64,000 nt of DNA from DATGPD01 sp041398565 (GTDB taxonomy: Bacteria; Planctomycetota; UBA1135; UBA2386): contig JAWKUN010000003.1 of NCBI GenBank assembly GCA_041398565.1, positions 496,001-560,000 on the forward strand, read 5' to 3'. Below, piece after piece: positions 51,938 through 61,833 of this stretch. Below the pieces are notes generated by a model. That model was not told the origin of the DNA, did no database searches, and saw nothing but the letters and a program-made list of their open reading frames with translations. Made by a program: the position numbers and the translations under genes. Each line of letters begins with the position of its first letter. The first letter of the stretch is position 1.

Positions 51938-54169
51938 ATGTCGAAGATGCCGAACAACCCCACACGTTCCCGTTCCAGGCTCGCCGCCTCCGTTCTCGCG
52001 CTCGCCCGCCGACTCGCCGTCGCCAGTCTGTTGGCTCTGGGCTTCGGCGCGCAACTGCCGGGTGACGCCCGGCAGACTTCGGAAGAACCGGTCTCACCTT
52101 TCCGCGCCATGCGCGAAGCCGGCGGAGCGCTCGAGGTGCAGATCGACGACGACACCTGGTATCGCCTCGAACGCCTCGACACCATCACTGCCGCCGAGCT
52201 CGTCGCGTTCGCCAAGAACGAGTTCGGCGCGCGCTGGTGGAAGCGCGTCACCGAAGACCTGGTCTTCGTGTGCCGGCGGATGGGCCACGAGCCGGGAGTC
52301 GCCGTCGACCTCGTCCTGCGGGTCGGCGACGCCGCTCCGATCACGCGCACGCAGGTGCCGATGACCGCAGCGAACCGCCGGGCGCTGTGGTTGGCGAACA
52401 AGGCGCCGGCACCCGTCGCCGCGCGCGACCTCCGCGGGATGAGCAAGCGGCAGTTGATCGCCGACGCGCCGCGCGTGTCACCCTTCCGCGCCATGCGCGA
52501 GGCGGGTGCGTCGCTCGAAGTGCAGGTCGACGACGAAACCTGGTATCGCCTCGACCAGCTCAACGGCGTGGCCGCCGCCGACCTCGTGGCGTTCGCGCGC
52601 GCCGAGTTCGGCGAGGCGTGGTGGAAGCGCATCACGGAGGACCTGGTCGCGGTCTTGGTGCTGATGGGCAAGGAGCCGGGGCCGACGGCGGACCTCGTCC
52701 TGCGCGCCGGCGATACGAGTGCCCCGATCACCCGTCTCGCGGTGCCGATGACGGAGGCGAAGCGCCGGGCACTCTGGCAGGCGAATCGGTCCGCCGACCG
52801 CGACGAACGCGGCGCGACCCGGCGGCTCGATGCATCCGCGGTGGCGGCCGATCTCGCAGAGCTGGGCAGGCTGCTCGACGAGCGCTTTGCCTACCGCCAC
52901 CGGCGGCCGGTGGATGCCAAGGCGCTGCTTGCGGGCGCGAAGCAGCGGCTCGGCGGCGGCGCGGTCGACGGGCGACAGTTGGCGATCGAGGTCGACCGCG
53001 TACTCGCCGCGTTCGGCGACGGTCATGCCGGCGTGCGCGGCGACGTGCTGGCGGACGAGCGCTTCCTGCCGTTCCTCGTCGCGGATGCCCACGGTGGCGC
53101 CGTGGCGTTCGCAACCGATCGCAGCCGACTGCTCGACCCCGAGCATCCGTTCTTGGTCGAGCTCGACGGCAGGCCGCTGTCCGCCTGGCTCGACGTCGCG
53201 GCGACGGTGGTCGCCGACGGCTCGCCGCAGCTCCGCCGCGCCCGGGCCCTGCGCAACCTTCGCTACCTCGACACCCTGCGCGCGACGCTCGGGATCGAGC
53301 GCACGGGACCACTGACGATCACGTTGGCGGATGCCGCCGGCGCGCGGGTGCGCCGCACCGTCGAGCCGGCGCAGCGAAAGCCGATCTACGGCAGCTGGCC
53401 GCTGGGCACCCATCGTCTCCTGGGGGACGTCGGCTACCTGCGGTTGGCGTCGATGGACGACGACCCGCGCTTCCTCGACGGGCTCGACGCGGCGATGCAG
53501 CGCTGCAAGGGCACGCGCGGCCTCATCCTCGACGTGCGCGGCAACGGCGGCGGCAGCCGCGCCGCGTTGCGCCGGCTGTTCCCCTACTTCATGCGCGACG
53601 ATGCGCCGGCGCACGTGGCGAACATCGCGGCGTACCGGCTCGCCCCCGGCGACGACCCACATCGCCCGGACGGCTACCTGGCGGATCGAGTCCTCCATCC
53701 GGCGCAGTGGCAGGGCTGGGACGGGGCCGCCCGCTCGGCGATCGCTGCCGCCGAGCGTCGTTTCCGGCCGGAGTGGCAACCGCCGGCCGGCGACTTCAGC
53801 GACTGGCACTTCTTCGTCCTGCAGCGCGGCGACAACGCCAAGGCATGGCACTACACGCAGCCGGTGGTCGTGCTCTTGGACGAAGGCTGCTTCAGCGCGA
53901 CCGACATCTTCCTGGGCGCGTTCGCCGGCTGGCCTGACGTCACTCTGCTCGGCACGCCCAGCAGCGGCGGCAGCGCCCGCGCCGAGACCTTCGTCTTGCC
54001 TTCGAGCCGACTTGCCGTGCGCCTGGCGTCGATGGCGTCGTTCCGTCCGTCCGGCAAGCTCTACGACGGCAACGGCATCACGCCGGACGTGATCGTCGCG
54101 CGCGAGGCCGGCGACCTGGTCGGCACCGGCGACGCGCAGCTGGATGCCGCCCTGGCGCGGTTGCGGTGA
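51938..54169 (+). CDS. Secreted S41-type peptidase with two N-terminal sensor-like domains
   Basis: A 743-residue protein. An Arg-rich leader and hydrophobic segment (about 18-40) form a signal peptide. Residues 53-154 and 181-283 are two copies of the domain at the end of the adjacent kinase; both contain FRAMREAG, EVQ(I/V)DD, TWYRL, LVAFA, WWKR(I/V)TEDLV and VPMT. A linker precedes the S41 (tail-specific protease) domain (about 440-735): GYLRLASMDDDP, LILDVRGNGGGS, VVVLLDEGCFSATDIFLGAFAG with the nucleophile Ser, and NGITPDV. The dyad Lys of CtpA-type members is missing: the usual FGKG site reads SSGGSAR, so it is tricorn-like or catalytically altered. Confidence 0.85.
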   Translation: MSKMPNNPTRSRSRLAASVLALARRLAVASLLALGFGAQLPGDARQTSEEPVSPFRAMREAGGALEVQIDDDTWYRLERLDTITAAELVAFAKNEFGARWWKRVTEDLVFVCRRMGHEPGVAVDLVLRVGDAAPITRTQVPMTAANRRALWLANKAPAPVAARDLRGMSKRQLIADAPRVSPFRAMREAGASLEVQVDDETWYRLDQLNGVAAADLVAFARAEFGEAWWKRITEDLVAVLVLMGKEPGPTADLVLRAGDTSAPITRLAVPMTEAKRRALWQANRSADRDERGATRRLDASAVAADLAELGRLLDERFAYRHRRPVDAKALLAGAKQRLGGGAVDGRQLAIEVDRVLAAFGDGHAGVRGDVLADERFLPFLVADAHGGAVAFATDRSRLLDPEHPFLVELDGRPLSAWLDVAATVVADGSPQLRRARALRNLRYLDTLRATLGIERTGPLTITLADAAGARVRRTVEPAQRKPIYGSWPLGTHRLLGDVGYLRLASMDDDPRFLDGLDAAMQRCKGTRGLILDVRGNGGGSRAALRRLFPYFMRDDAPAHVANIAAYRLAPGDDPHRPDGYLADRVLHPAQWQGWDGAARSAIAAAERRFRPEWQPPAGDFSDWHFFVLQRGDNAKAWHYTQPVVVLLDEGCFSATDIFLGAFAGWPDVTLLGTPSSGGSARAETFVLPSSRLAVRLASMASFRPSGKLYDGNGITPDVIVAREAGDLVGTGDAQLDAALARLR

Positions 54170-54214
54170 TCGGCAGGCGGCGCCGAGGTGGTCTGCGCCG
54201 CGCGCGCCCGCCCC

Positions 54215-56422
54215 TCACTCCTCGAGTAGGCGCACCGACACGCCGTTGCTGGCGTTCATGCAGGAGCCGCTGCTGGCGAGCGCCTGCAGGCACAGCTCGC
54301 CGTAGTTGAGGCTGTTGCTCGCCGGGATCGGCAAGCAGACGTTGGCCGGGCTGCCGCCGACGGGCAGGGTCACCATGGTCGCCGGGTTGGTGTAGAGGGA
54401 GACCTGCTGGCACAGGAACGGGAACGCGATCGGGATCGGCGGTTGCTGGCACGGCCCGGGCGCCAGCAGCAGGACGCCGACGCCGATCGGACTGGGGAAG
54501 GTCGCGCACAACTGTCCGCCGACGTAGGGCACGCCGGTGCACTGCAGGGAGATCCCGTTGCTCGCCTGGCCGTTGCCGACGGAGTCGCAGTAGGGGGTGT
54601 ATTCCCACGTCGTGGGCCGCGCTTCGCCGCTCGGCCCGAGACCACCGAAGAGCACGGTCACACCGCGCGCGGCGTCGTAGGCCAGGGCGTCGTAGTAGCG
54701 GCCCGGCGGCGACACCAGTGGGGCACGCTGCGTCCAGACGTTGCCGTCCCACTCCCACGTCTCGGTCATCGGCGCGCTGCCGGAGCCGAACAACACGGTC
54801 TTGCCGCGCGACGTGTCGAAGGCCATGGCGAACTGGTTGCGTGCCGACGGGCTCGACGGCGGCGTGCGCTGCAGCCAGGTGTTGCCGTCCCACTCCCAGG
54901 TGTCGGCGAAACTCGTGGCAGCGATGCCGCCGAACAGCACGACCCGCCCGCGCTGTGCGTCGTAGGCCATGGCGTGACCCCACCGCGCCGCCGGAACGCT
55001 GGTGGGGAAGCGCTGCGTCCAGTTGTTGCCGTCGTACTCCCAGGTGTCGTTGAAGTTGCCGGCGGTGCTGAAACCCCCGAACAGCAGCACCCGTCGGCGC
55101 GCCGAGTCGTAGGCCATCGCGTGATGCCGGCGCGCCGGCGGGCGTGTGAACGGGCTCGCCTGCGTCCAGTTGCTGCCGTCCCACTCCCAGGTGTCGTTGA
55201 AGAAGGCGTTCGATGTGCTGCTGAAGCCCCCGAACATCACGGTGCGGCTGCGGCCGGAGTCGAAGGCCATCGCGTGCGTGAAGCGCGCGGCGGGCGCCGT
55301 CAGCGGCGTGCGCTGAGTCCAGGTGCGTCCGGACCACTCCCACGTCTCCGCCAGCAGGGACTGACCGATGCCGCCGAACAGGACGGTGCGGCGGCGTGCG
55401 GTGTCGTAGGCCAGCGCCAGGCCGAACTGCGCCGGTGGCTGCGGCGACGACGCCAGGCGCTGCACCCACGCCGACCCGTTCCACTCCCACGTGTCGGTCT
55501 CGCCGAAGCCGCCGAACAGTACGGTGCGCTGGCGTGCCGCGTCGTAGGCCATGACGTGGCCGCCGCGTGCGCCCGGGCGCGGGCTGGTGCTGCGCTGCGC
55601 CCACGCCGATCCGTTCCACTCCCAGGTGTCGTCGAGCGCGCCGCTGCTGCCGTTGCCGCCGAACAACACCGTGCGTTGTCGCGCCACGTCGTAGGCCATG
55701 GCACAGAAATCGCGCCCGGCCGGCCGCGTGGCCGTGGTGCGCTGCGTCCACGCCGATCCGTTCCACTCCCAGGTGTCGTCCAGTTGCACGGCGCCGGAGC
55801 CGGTCCCACCGAACAACACCGACACCGAGCGGGCCGAATCGTAGACCAGCGCACCGAACGCGCGCGCGGGCGGCCGCGCCGCCGGGCTGCGCTGCGTCCA
55901 GTTGCTGCCGTCCCACTCCCACGTGTCGTTCTGGAAGCCGAAGGCGTTGCCGCCGAACAGAACCACGCGGAACCGGACGCTGTCGTAGGCGAGCATGTGC
56001 TGCGATCGCCCGCTCGGCCGCGTGGCCGGCGCCCGCTGCGTCCAATTGCTGCCATCCCACTCCCAGGTGTCGTCGAAGTAGTTCCCCTGCCCGTCGGTGC
56101 CGCCGAACAGCACGACTCGACGCCGCAGCGAATCGTAGGCGACGGCGTGCTCGCTGCGCGGCGACGGGCTGGTCGCCGGGTCGCGCGGGGTCCAGTCGTG
56201 GCCGTCCCACTCGCTGGTCTGCATGCGTCCGTCGCTGGTCTTGTGCACCATCACGGTGCGGCCGCGTCCGGCGTCGAACGCCATGGCTGGGGCGTAGGCC
56301 GGCTCGAGGGTGCGCTGGCGCCAGGTCGTCTGGGTGGCGGCGCCCACGGACAAGCACGCCGACAGAGTGGCGGCGGCAAGGCCCGGACGAGCGAACAGTA
56401 GCTGGGGAAGGGAGATGCGCAT
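54215..56422 (-). CDS. Secreted kelch-repeat protein with shared C-terminal tail
   Basis: A 735-residue protein with a signal peptide (to about GAATQ). Twelve kelch-like blocks of about 48 residues follow from residue 40 to 610. Each has the pattern AMAYD, R-x-R-x-VLFGG, DTWEWDG and W-x-QR, giving two six-bladed propellers or an open array. The C-terminal 120 residues (YCDSVGNGQASNGISLQC, then LPIPASNSLNYGELCLQAL) are Cys-rich and end in the tail found in two other secreted proteins here. A GTG 9 bases upstream is an alternative start. Likely a cell-surface adhesion or binding protein. Confidence 0.88.
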   Translation of the reverse strand: MRISLPQLLFARPGLAAATLSACLSVGAATQTTWRQRTLEPAYAPAMAFDAGRGRTVMVHKTSDGRMQTSEWDGHDWTPRDPATSPSPRSEHAVAYDSLRRRVVLFGGTDGQGNYFDDTWEWDGSNWTQRAPATRPSGRSQHMLAYDSVRFRVVLFGGNAFGFQNDTWEWDGSNWTQRSPAARPPARAFGALVYDSARSVSVLFGGTGSGAVQLDDTWEWNGSAWTQRTTATRPAGRDFCAMAYDVARQRTVLFGGNGSSGALDDTWEWNGSAWAQRSTSPRPGARGGHVMAYDAARQRTVLFGGFGETDTWEWNGSAWVQRLASSPQPPAQFGLALAYDTARRRTVLFGGIGQSLLAETWEWSGRTWTQRTPLTAPAARFTHAMAFDSGRSRTVMFGGFSSTSNAFFNDTWEWDGSNWTQASPFTRPPARRHHAMAYDSARRRVLLFGGFSTAGNFNDTWEYDGNNWTQRFPTSVPAARWGHAMAYDAQRGRVVLFGGIAATSFADTWEWDGNTWLQRTPPSSPSARNQFAMAFDTSRGKTVLFGSGSAPMTETWEWDGNVWTQRAPLVSPPGRYYDALAYDAARGVTVLFGGLGPSGEARPTTWEYTPYCDSVGNGQASNGISLQCTGVPYVGGQLCATFPSPIGVGVLLLAPGPCQQPPIPIAFPFLCQQVSLYTNPATMVTLPVGGSPANVCLPIPASNSLNYGELCLQALASSGSCMNASNGVSVRLLEE

Positions 56423-56641
56423 GGGCGACACGTCGGGTCGTGGGAGAGGGGTGCGGCGCGTTCACGCGCCGGCCGGCGTTGGTTGCAGCGAGAAGCGGTA
56501 GGAGCGCTGCGACCGAACACATCTCCGCGTGGAATCTGCCGGGGCTCGTGCGCCGGGCCAGATCGCTCGGCGAACGTGGGCCGGCCGCGGGCGCTCGCCC
56601 ATCGCGGCCGGGGCTTCCAGTGCCGGTGGAAGGGGGCGAGC

Positions 56642-57705
56642 TCAGCGCCTTGGCAAGCGGGAACGGTGTCGCCGAAGCCGCGCGTGGCGCGAGGCTTCAC
56701 GGCCCTTGCAGCCCAGCAGGAGCATCGAGTCGCCGAACTCGTGCGAGAGAAGGCCATGCGCGGTCGCCACGCGTTCGGCCTTCTGCAACAGTGGCTCCGG
56801 TGCGAAGGCGCGGAGCAACTCGAAGTGGCTGGTGCCGGGTTCGTGCATCCCGGTGAGGATGCCATCGACGACCCGCAGCTGGGTGCCGGCGTCCAGGCGC
56901 AGGTCGGTGACCGCAGCCAGCTCGCCGCCACGCGCGGCACTCTCCAACGCCCGCACGACGCTGGTGCCGACGGCCACCACCCGGCCGTCTCGCTGGTACG
57001 CGGTAGCGACGGCGTGCGCGGTGACGGCCGGCACCTCGTACGCTTCCGGTAGGGGCAGACGCGCGTCGAGCGCCTCCTCGCCACACGCGGACAGGCCGGC
57101 GGCGTGCGTGATCTGCGCCAGGGTCACTCCCGCTCGGCGCAGCTGCAGGAGGTGTCGCCATTGCAGCGGCAGACCGGCGGACGGCGGCTCCACCGCCCAC
57201 GGTCGTGCCGCGTACGGAGTCTGCACGTCCCACAAGTGCAGCGGTCGCGTCAGGTGCGCGTACTGCACCGGCCGTCCCGCGCCGTAGAGGGCGCGCCACA
57301 GCGGGGCACCGGCGACGGCGAAGCGCAGGGTCACAAGGCGCGGCGAGGTGGCGTCGGTGGCGACGACCTCGGCGGCCACGCCGGGGAACTGCACCGTGCT
57401 ACCAGGGGCGAGCAGTGGCGGTGGGACGCGGTTCTCGGTCGGCGTGCGCCAGTCGCCCTCGCCGAAGAGGACCGCGGTGAACGTCGCGTCGTCGACGCGT
57501 CCGGCGAGGCGTGCCTCGACGGCGCGGCCGTCGCAGGCGCCGGTCAGCGACGCCGGCAGCGTCGCGGCATCGTTCACGACCAGCACGTCCCCGCGCCGCA
57601 GCACGCCCACGAGGTGGTCGAAGGCGTGGATCGCGATCATCTCGCTGGCAGGGTCGACGTGCAGCAGGCGCACGTCTTGCGCGTTGCGGGGAGCGGACGC
57701 GGGCG

Positions 57706-57709
<4 letters not shown>
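56642..57709 (-). CDS. QueA-like S-adenosylmethionine:tRNA ribosyltransferase-isomerase
   Basis: A 355-residue protein with the QueA fold in order: LRRGDVLVVNDAATLPASL, then VQTPYAARPWAVEPPSAGLP (usually VAAPTAGLHF), VGTSVVRALESAA, and LTGMHEPGTSHFELLRAF (usually FHLPxSTLLMLVSAF). The family's VTLHVGxGTF strand is replaced by ITHAAGLSACG. QueA makes epoxyqueuosine in tRNA, but no other queuosine genes are present. The divergence suggests a paralogue with another substrate. The ATG overlaps the SDR stop (ATGA). A real QueA remains possible. Confidence 0.72.
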
Positions 57710-58431
<722 letters not shown>

Positions 58432-58498
58432 GGCAGTCCTTTGGCTTCGAGTGCTTCGTTGCCTGGTAACGTCGTTCCGCCAAGAAGTCGTCGCGATT

Positions 58499-58515
58499 GC
58501 CAATAGGTTGGCCAA
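58499..58515. promoter_or_regulatory. Candidate operator between SDR and XRE-cupin genes
   Basis: GCCAA-TAGG-TTGGC is a perfect inverted repeat overlapping the palindrome TTGGCCAA. It lies 17 bases before the regulator GTG and 68 bases before the SDR start. This fits autoregulation and control of the divergent operon. Confidence 0.5.
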
Positions 58516-58531
58516 AGGCTATCGTCCTGGC

Positions 58532-59089
58532 GTGACCGACGATCTCGGCGACCGCATCGCCCGCAACGTCCGCCAGCTGCGCGAGGCACGCGGCATGACT
58601 CACGCTCAGATGGCGCGGATCGCGCAGGTGCCACGCGCCACCTGGACCCATCTCGAGTCCGGCGCCGCCAACCCGACGGTCGCGGTACTGCGCAAGGCTG
58701 CCTTGGCGCTGCAGGTCAGCATCGAGGAACTGCTGTCCGAACCTCGCGCCGAGTGCGAGCTGTTTCCGCGCGGCGCCCTACCCGTGCGCACGCAGGGCCA
58801 GGCCGAGGTGCGCCGACTCCTGCCGCACGCGATCGTGGGCATGGAGATGGACCGCATCGAACTGCCGCCCGGTGGGCGCATGCCGGGTGTTCCGCACACG
58901 CCGGGCACGCGCGAGTACCTCGCGTGTGAGTCGGGAGAACTCGAGCTGGCGGCGGCGGGCGAGCGCTGGCGCCTGCGTCCCGGCGATGTGCTCGCGTTCC
59001 GCGGTGACCAGCGCCACAGCTACGCCAACCCCGGCAACAGGAAGGCGGTGGGCTACTCGGTGGTGGTGCTGGCGCCGGGCGTGGCGTAG
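58532..59089 (+). CDS. XRE-family regulator with C-terminal cupin
   Basis: A 185-residue protein starting at GTG. The helix-turn-helix domain (about 6-62) has RIARNVRQLREARGMTHAQMARIAQVPRATWTHLESGAANPTVAVLRK in parts. The cupin (about 85-180) has ELPPGGRMPGVPHTPGTREYLACESGELELAAAGERW in parts and LRPGDVLAFRGDQRHSYANPG. Such regulators bind a small molecule through the cupin. It is divergent from the SDR/QueA-like operon. Confidence 0.9.
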   Translation: MTDDLGDRIARNVRQLREARGMTHAQMARIAQVPRATWTHLESGAANPTVAVLRKAALALQVSIEELLSEPRAECELFPRGALPVRTQGQAEVRRLLPHAIVGMEMDRIELPPGGRMPGVPHTPGTREYLACESGELELAAAGERWRLRPGDVLAFRGDQRHSYANPGNRKAVGYSVVVLAPGVA

Positions 59090-59210
59090 TGGGCTCGGCC
59101 GCGGGACGGACAGGTGCCGGTCGAGGATGCCGGTGCGCGAGGGAACTGCCTCGCTCCATACGCCGAGAGTCCGTCGTTCCGCGCGCCATCGGGCGTGTCC
59201 GACCGACACC

Positions 59211-59903
59211 TCAGTCGTCGCCGCGTGGCGGGGTGGCGCGGGGCGGCCGGTCGCGCTGGTCCTTCGTCTGCGCGTGCGTCGCCGGCGGGTGCAACGCGTG
59301 GGCCGGCACGCCGAGCAGCGCGGCGATGCCGCGTTGCAAGCCGTCGAGTCGGTTGACGTCGGCAAACGCCTTGCCGAGCACGGCCAGGCCCTGCATGTAG
59401 GCGAGCAGCGCGCGGGCGGTGATGTCGGGGTCGAGGTCGGGCGCGAGTTCGCCGACCGCGACGCCCTCACGCAGGGTTTGGGCGAACACCTCTTCCATCA
59501 CCGCGAACACTCGGGCGGTGGCAGCGCGCACCGCGGGGATGCGCGTGGCCAGTTCGCTCGAGACGTTGCCGATGGGGCAGCCGCGCATGGCGCCGGTCGC
59601 GGCGATGTCTTGGCGCGCTTGCTCGGCCATGCCGGCGAAGAAGCGGGCGACCCGCTGCAGCGGCGGCACATCGGGACAGAAGGGGCCAGCGTCGAGCCAG
59701 CTCCGAATCTCGTGGGCGTGTCGGTCGAGGACTGCCAGCAGGAGGTCCTCCTTGCTGGCGAAGAAGTGGAAGAAGCTGCCCTTGTGGACCTGCGCCCGCC
59801 GGCAGAGCTCGGCCACCCCGACGCCGTCGTAACTCTGCGCATGCCAGGCTTCGGCGGCCGTGCGCAGGATCCGTTCGCGGGTGTCGGGTGGGGGAGGATT
59901 CAA
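59211..59903 (-). CDS. TetR-family transcriptional repressor
   Basis: A 230-residue protein with TTG start at 59903. The DNA-binding domain is RERILRTAAEAWHAQSYDGVGVAELCRRAQVHKGSFFHFFASKEDLL, in parts, including the YxGF/SFFHFF signature. The remainder is a helical ligand domain (MRGCPIGNVSSEL is seen in the AcrR-type subgroup) with a His/Arg/Pro-rich tail. The upstream TTG at 59945 would begin inside the operator, so the inner start is preferred. It faces a small membrane protein gene. Confidence 0.9.
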   Translation of the reverse strand: MNPPPPDTRERILRTAAEAWHAQSYDGVGVAELCRRAQVHKGSFFHFFASKEDLLLAVLDRHAHEIRSWLDAGPFCPDVPPLQRVARFFAGMAEQARQDIAATGAMRGCPIGNVSSELATRIPAVRAATARVFAVMEEVFAQTLREGVAVGELAPDLDPDITARALLAYMQGLAVLGKAFADVNRLDGLQRGIAALLGVPAHALHPPATHAQTKDQRDRPPRATPPRGDD

Positions 59904-59927
59904 GGCGTTCTGCCCGAGTGTGGACCG

Positions 59928-59947
59928 ACTTGACCAAAAGGTCAAGT
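59928..59947. promoter_or_regulatory. TetR operator 1
   Basis: ACTTGACC-AAAA-GGTCAAGT, a perfect 20-base palindrome 25 bases before the repressor start. Core TGACC-N4-GGTCA is repeated in operator 2. Confidence 0.75.
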
Positions 59948-59966
59948 GTCGCTACGAAGACGCACA

Positions 59967-59980
59967 TGACCGATCGGTCA
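59967..59980. promoter_or_regulatory. TetR operator 2
   Basis: TGACCGATCGGTCA, a perfect 14-base palindrome with the same TGACC-N4-GGTCA core, centred 36 bases from operator 1. It lies 9 bases before the membrane protein ATG. Confidence 0.7.
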
Positions 59981-59989
59981 ACTCGAGAC

Positions 59990-60493
59990 ATGAACAGCAC
60001 CGCCTCTCCCACCACCCGCTCCCTCGTCCTCGTCCCCGCCGTCGTGACCCTCGCGGTCACCGGTGTGCGCCTGCTCCTTGAGCTCAAAGGCGCTCCCGCC
60101 TGGCTGGCCAACTCCGGCGTCGGCGGTCCGGGCGCGCTCCTCGGCATTGCCTGGCTGCCGTTCCTCTTCGGGCCCTGGTTCGCTGCGCGCTTGCTGCCCC
60201 ACGCCAAGAGCACCAAGCAACTCGTGGCGCGGCTGGCCAAGACACTGTGGGTCTACGGTCTGGCCGCCCGCCTGCCGGTCGCCCTTCTGACGATCCCGGC
60301 CGTGCTCGGCGATTGGGGCACGCACTACGACAAGTTCCCCTTCGAGGCCTCGACGGCAGCCAAGATCGGCGCCGCCTTCGCGGCCCAGCTCGGATTCTGG
60401 GCCAGCGTGTGGACGGTGCTCACGGGCCTGCTCGCGGCCTTCGTGGTGGCGCGCTTGCGGCGCACGGCGATGCCCATGCAGAGCGGGGCGTGA
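59990..60493 (+). CDS. Small integral membrane protein under TetR control
   Basis: A 167-residue protein with four hydrophobic helices (about 10-28, 43-60, 76-95, 123-150). I recognise no family. The GIAWLPFLFGPWFAARLLPHA and LWVYGLAARLPVALLTIPAVLGDWGTHYDKFP segments, cited in part, are distinctive. The ATG 9 bases after operator 2 is preferred because an earlier ATG lies in the operator. Its position suggests it is the target of the adjacent repressor. Confidence 0.65.
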   Translation: MNSTASPTTRSLVLVPAVVTLAVTGVRLLLELKGAPAWLANSGVGGPGALLGIAWLPFLFGPWFAARLLPHAKSTKQLVARLAKTLWVYGLAARLPVALLTIPAVLGDWGTHYDKFPFEASTAAKIGAAFAAQLGFWASVWTVLTGLLAAFVVARLRRTAMPMQSGA

Positions 60494-60531
60494 CGTGACG
60501 TCCGGGTCAGGCCTCGCCGCACTGGCCCGCG

Positions 60532-61833
60532 TCAGCGCCGCCAGCGCGGCTCGACGTTGCGTTGATCCCAAGCGGCGTAGAGCGCTTCCAGCCGCTGCAC
60601 GTCTTCCTTGCGCTCGGCGGCCACGTCGTGCTGCTCGCCGAGGTCCTTGGCCAGGTCGAAGAGCTGCACCTTGCCGTCGGCGGCCTGCACCAGCTTGAGG
60701 TCACCGGCGCGCACTGCGCGCTGGGCACCGAAGCGCCAGAACAGCGCGTCGTGCACCGGTTCCTCGCGCTCGCCGCTCAGCCACGGCAGGAGGTCCTCGC
60801 CCTCGAGTCTCGGGCTGCCTTCGACTCCGGCTGCGGCGAGCGCGGTCTTGTGCAGATCGAGCGAGTTGCACGGGCGGGTGAAGGTGAGGCCGCTCGGGAT
60901 GTGCCCGGTCCAGCGCAGCATGTAGGCGACGCGGATGCCTCCCTCCCACACTTGCCCCTTGTGCCCGCGGAGCGGGCCGTTGTCAGCGGTGGTGGTAGGA
61001 GTCGGCCCGCCGTTGTCGCTGACGAACATCACCAGCGTACGCTCGTCGAGGTCCGCCTCGCGCAGCGCGTCGAGCACTTGGCCGACGGCGCTGTCGAGCG
61101 CCACGACCATGCCGCCGTAGGTGCGGCGCTTGGGTTCGGCGATGGCGTCGAGGGTGGCGCGGATCGCCGGTGGTGCTTGCAGCGGTGCGTGCACGGCATT
61201 GAACGCCAAGTAGAGGAAGAACGGTTGCTGGCGCTGCGCGCGCACGAAGGCCGCCGCCTCGTCAGCGAACTGCGCCGTCAGGTACTTGGTCGGCTTGCTC
61301 GGCTCGGTGCCGCGCAGGATCGGGTTGGCCGGCGTGTCGCCCGCGACGCGGTAGGCGTGTTGCCCAGACAGGAAGCCGTAGAAGCTGGCGAACCCACGCT
61401 CGGTGGGGCGCAGGCCTTCGCCGTAGCCGAGGTGCCACTTGCCGACCATGCCGGTGTCGTACCCACCGTCGCGCAGGGTCTCGGCCAGCGTCTTCTCGTC
61501 GCGCGGCAGGCCGTAGCCCTCGGGCGCCACCTTGGGCGGGCCCGGGTTCAGCTCGAGCCCGAACCGTTGCTGGTAGCGCCCGCTGAGCAGGCCGGCACGC
61601 GTCGGCGCGCACACCGGACACGTCACGTAGCCATCGGTGCAGCGCGCGCCACTCGCCGCCAGCGCGTCGATCCGCGGCGTGGGGATGTCCTTGCCGCCGT
61701 AGCAGCCGAGGTCGCCGTAGCCGAGGTCGTCGGCGACGATGAGCACGACGTTGGGGCGCTCGGGCTTGGCGCCCTCCTGCGCCGGCGCCACGAGGCCGAG
61801 GGTCGAGAGGACGAGGGGAGCGAGCCGACGCAT
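60532..61833 (-). CDS. Type I sulfatase (arylsulfatase family), exported
   Basis: A 433-residue protein with a signal peptide (to about VAPAQ). RPNVVLIVADDLGYGDLG supplies the metal Asp pair 35/36. The sulfatase signature CAPTR has Cys75, predicted to become formylglycine. GKWHLGYGEGLRPTERGF and FVSDNGGPT complete the active site. It probably removes sulfate from a polysaccharide. Formylglycine formation needs an FGE; the SUMF1-like domain at 6030-8195 is extracytoplasmic and may not serve it. Confidence 0.93.
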   Translation of the reverse strand: MRRLAPLVLSTLGLVAPAQEGAKPERPNVVLIVADDLGYGDLGCYGGKDIPTPRIDALAASGARCTDGYVTCPVCAPTRAGLLSGRYQQRFGLELNPGPPKVAPEGYGLPRDEKTLAETLRDGGYDTGMVGKWHLGYGEGLRPTERGFASFYGFLSGQHAYRVAGDTPANPILRGTEPSKPTKYLTAQFADEAAAFVRAQRQQPFFLYLAFNAVHAPLQAPPAIRATLDAIAEPKRRTYGGMVVALDSAVGQVLDALREADLDERTLVMFVSDNGGPTPTTTADNGPLRGHKGQVWEGGIRVAYMLRWTGHIPSGLTFTRPCNSLDLHKTALAAAGVEGSPRLEGEDLLPWLSGEREEPVHDALFWRFGAQRAVRAGDLKLVQAADGKVQLFDLAKDLGEQHDVAAERKEDVQRLEALYAAWDQRNVEPRWRR

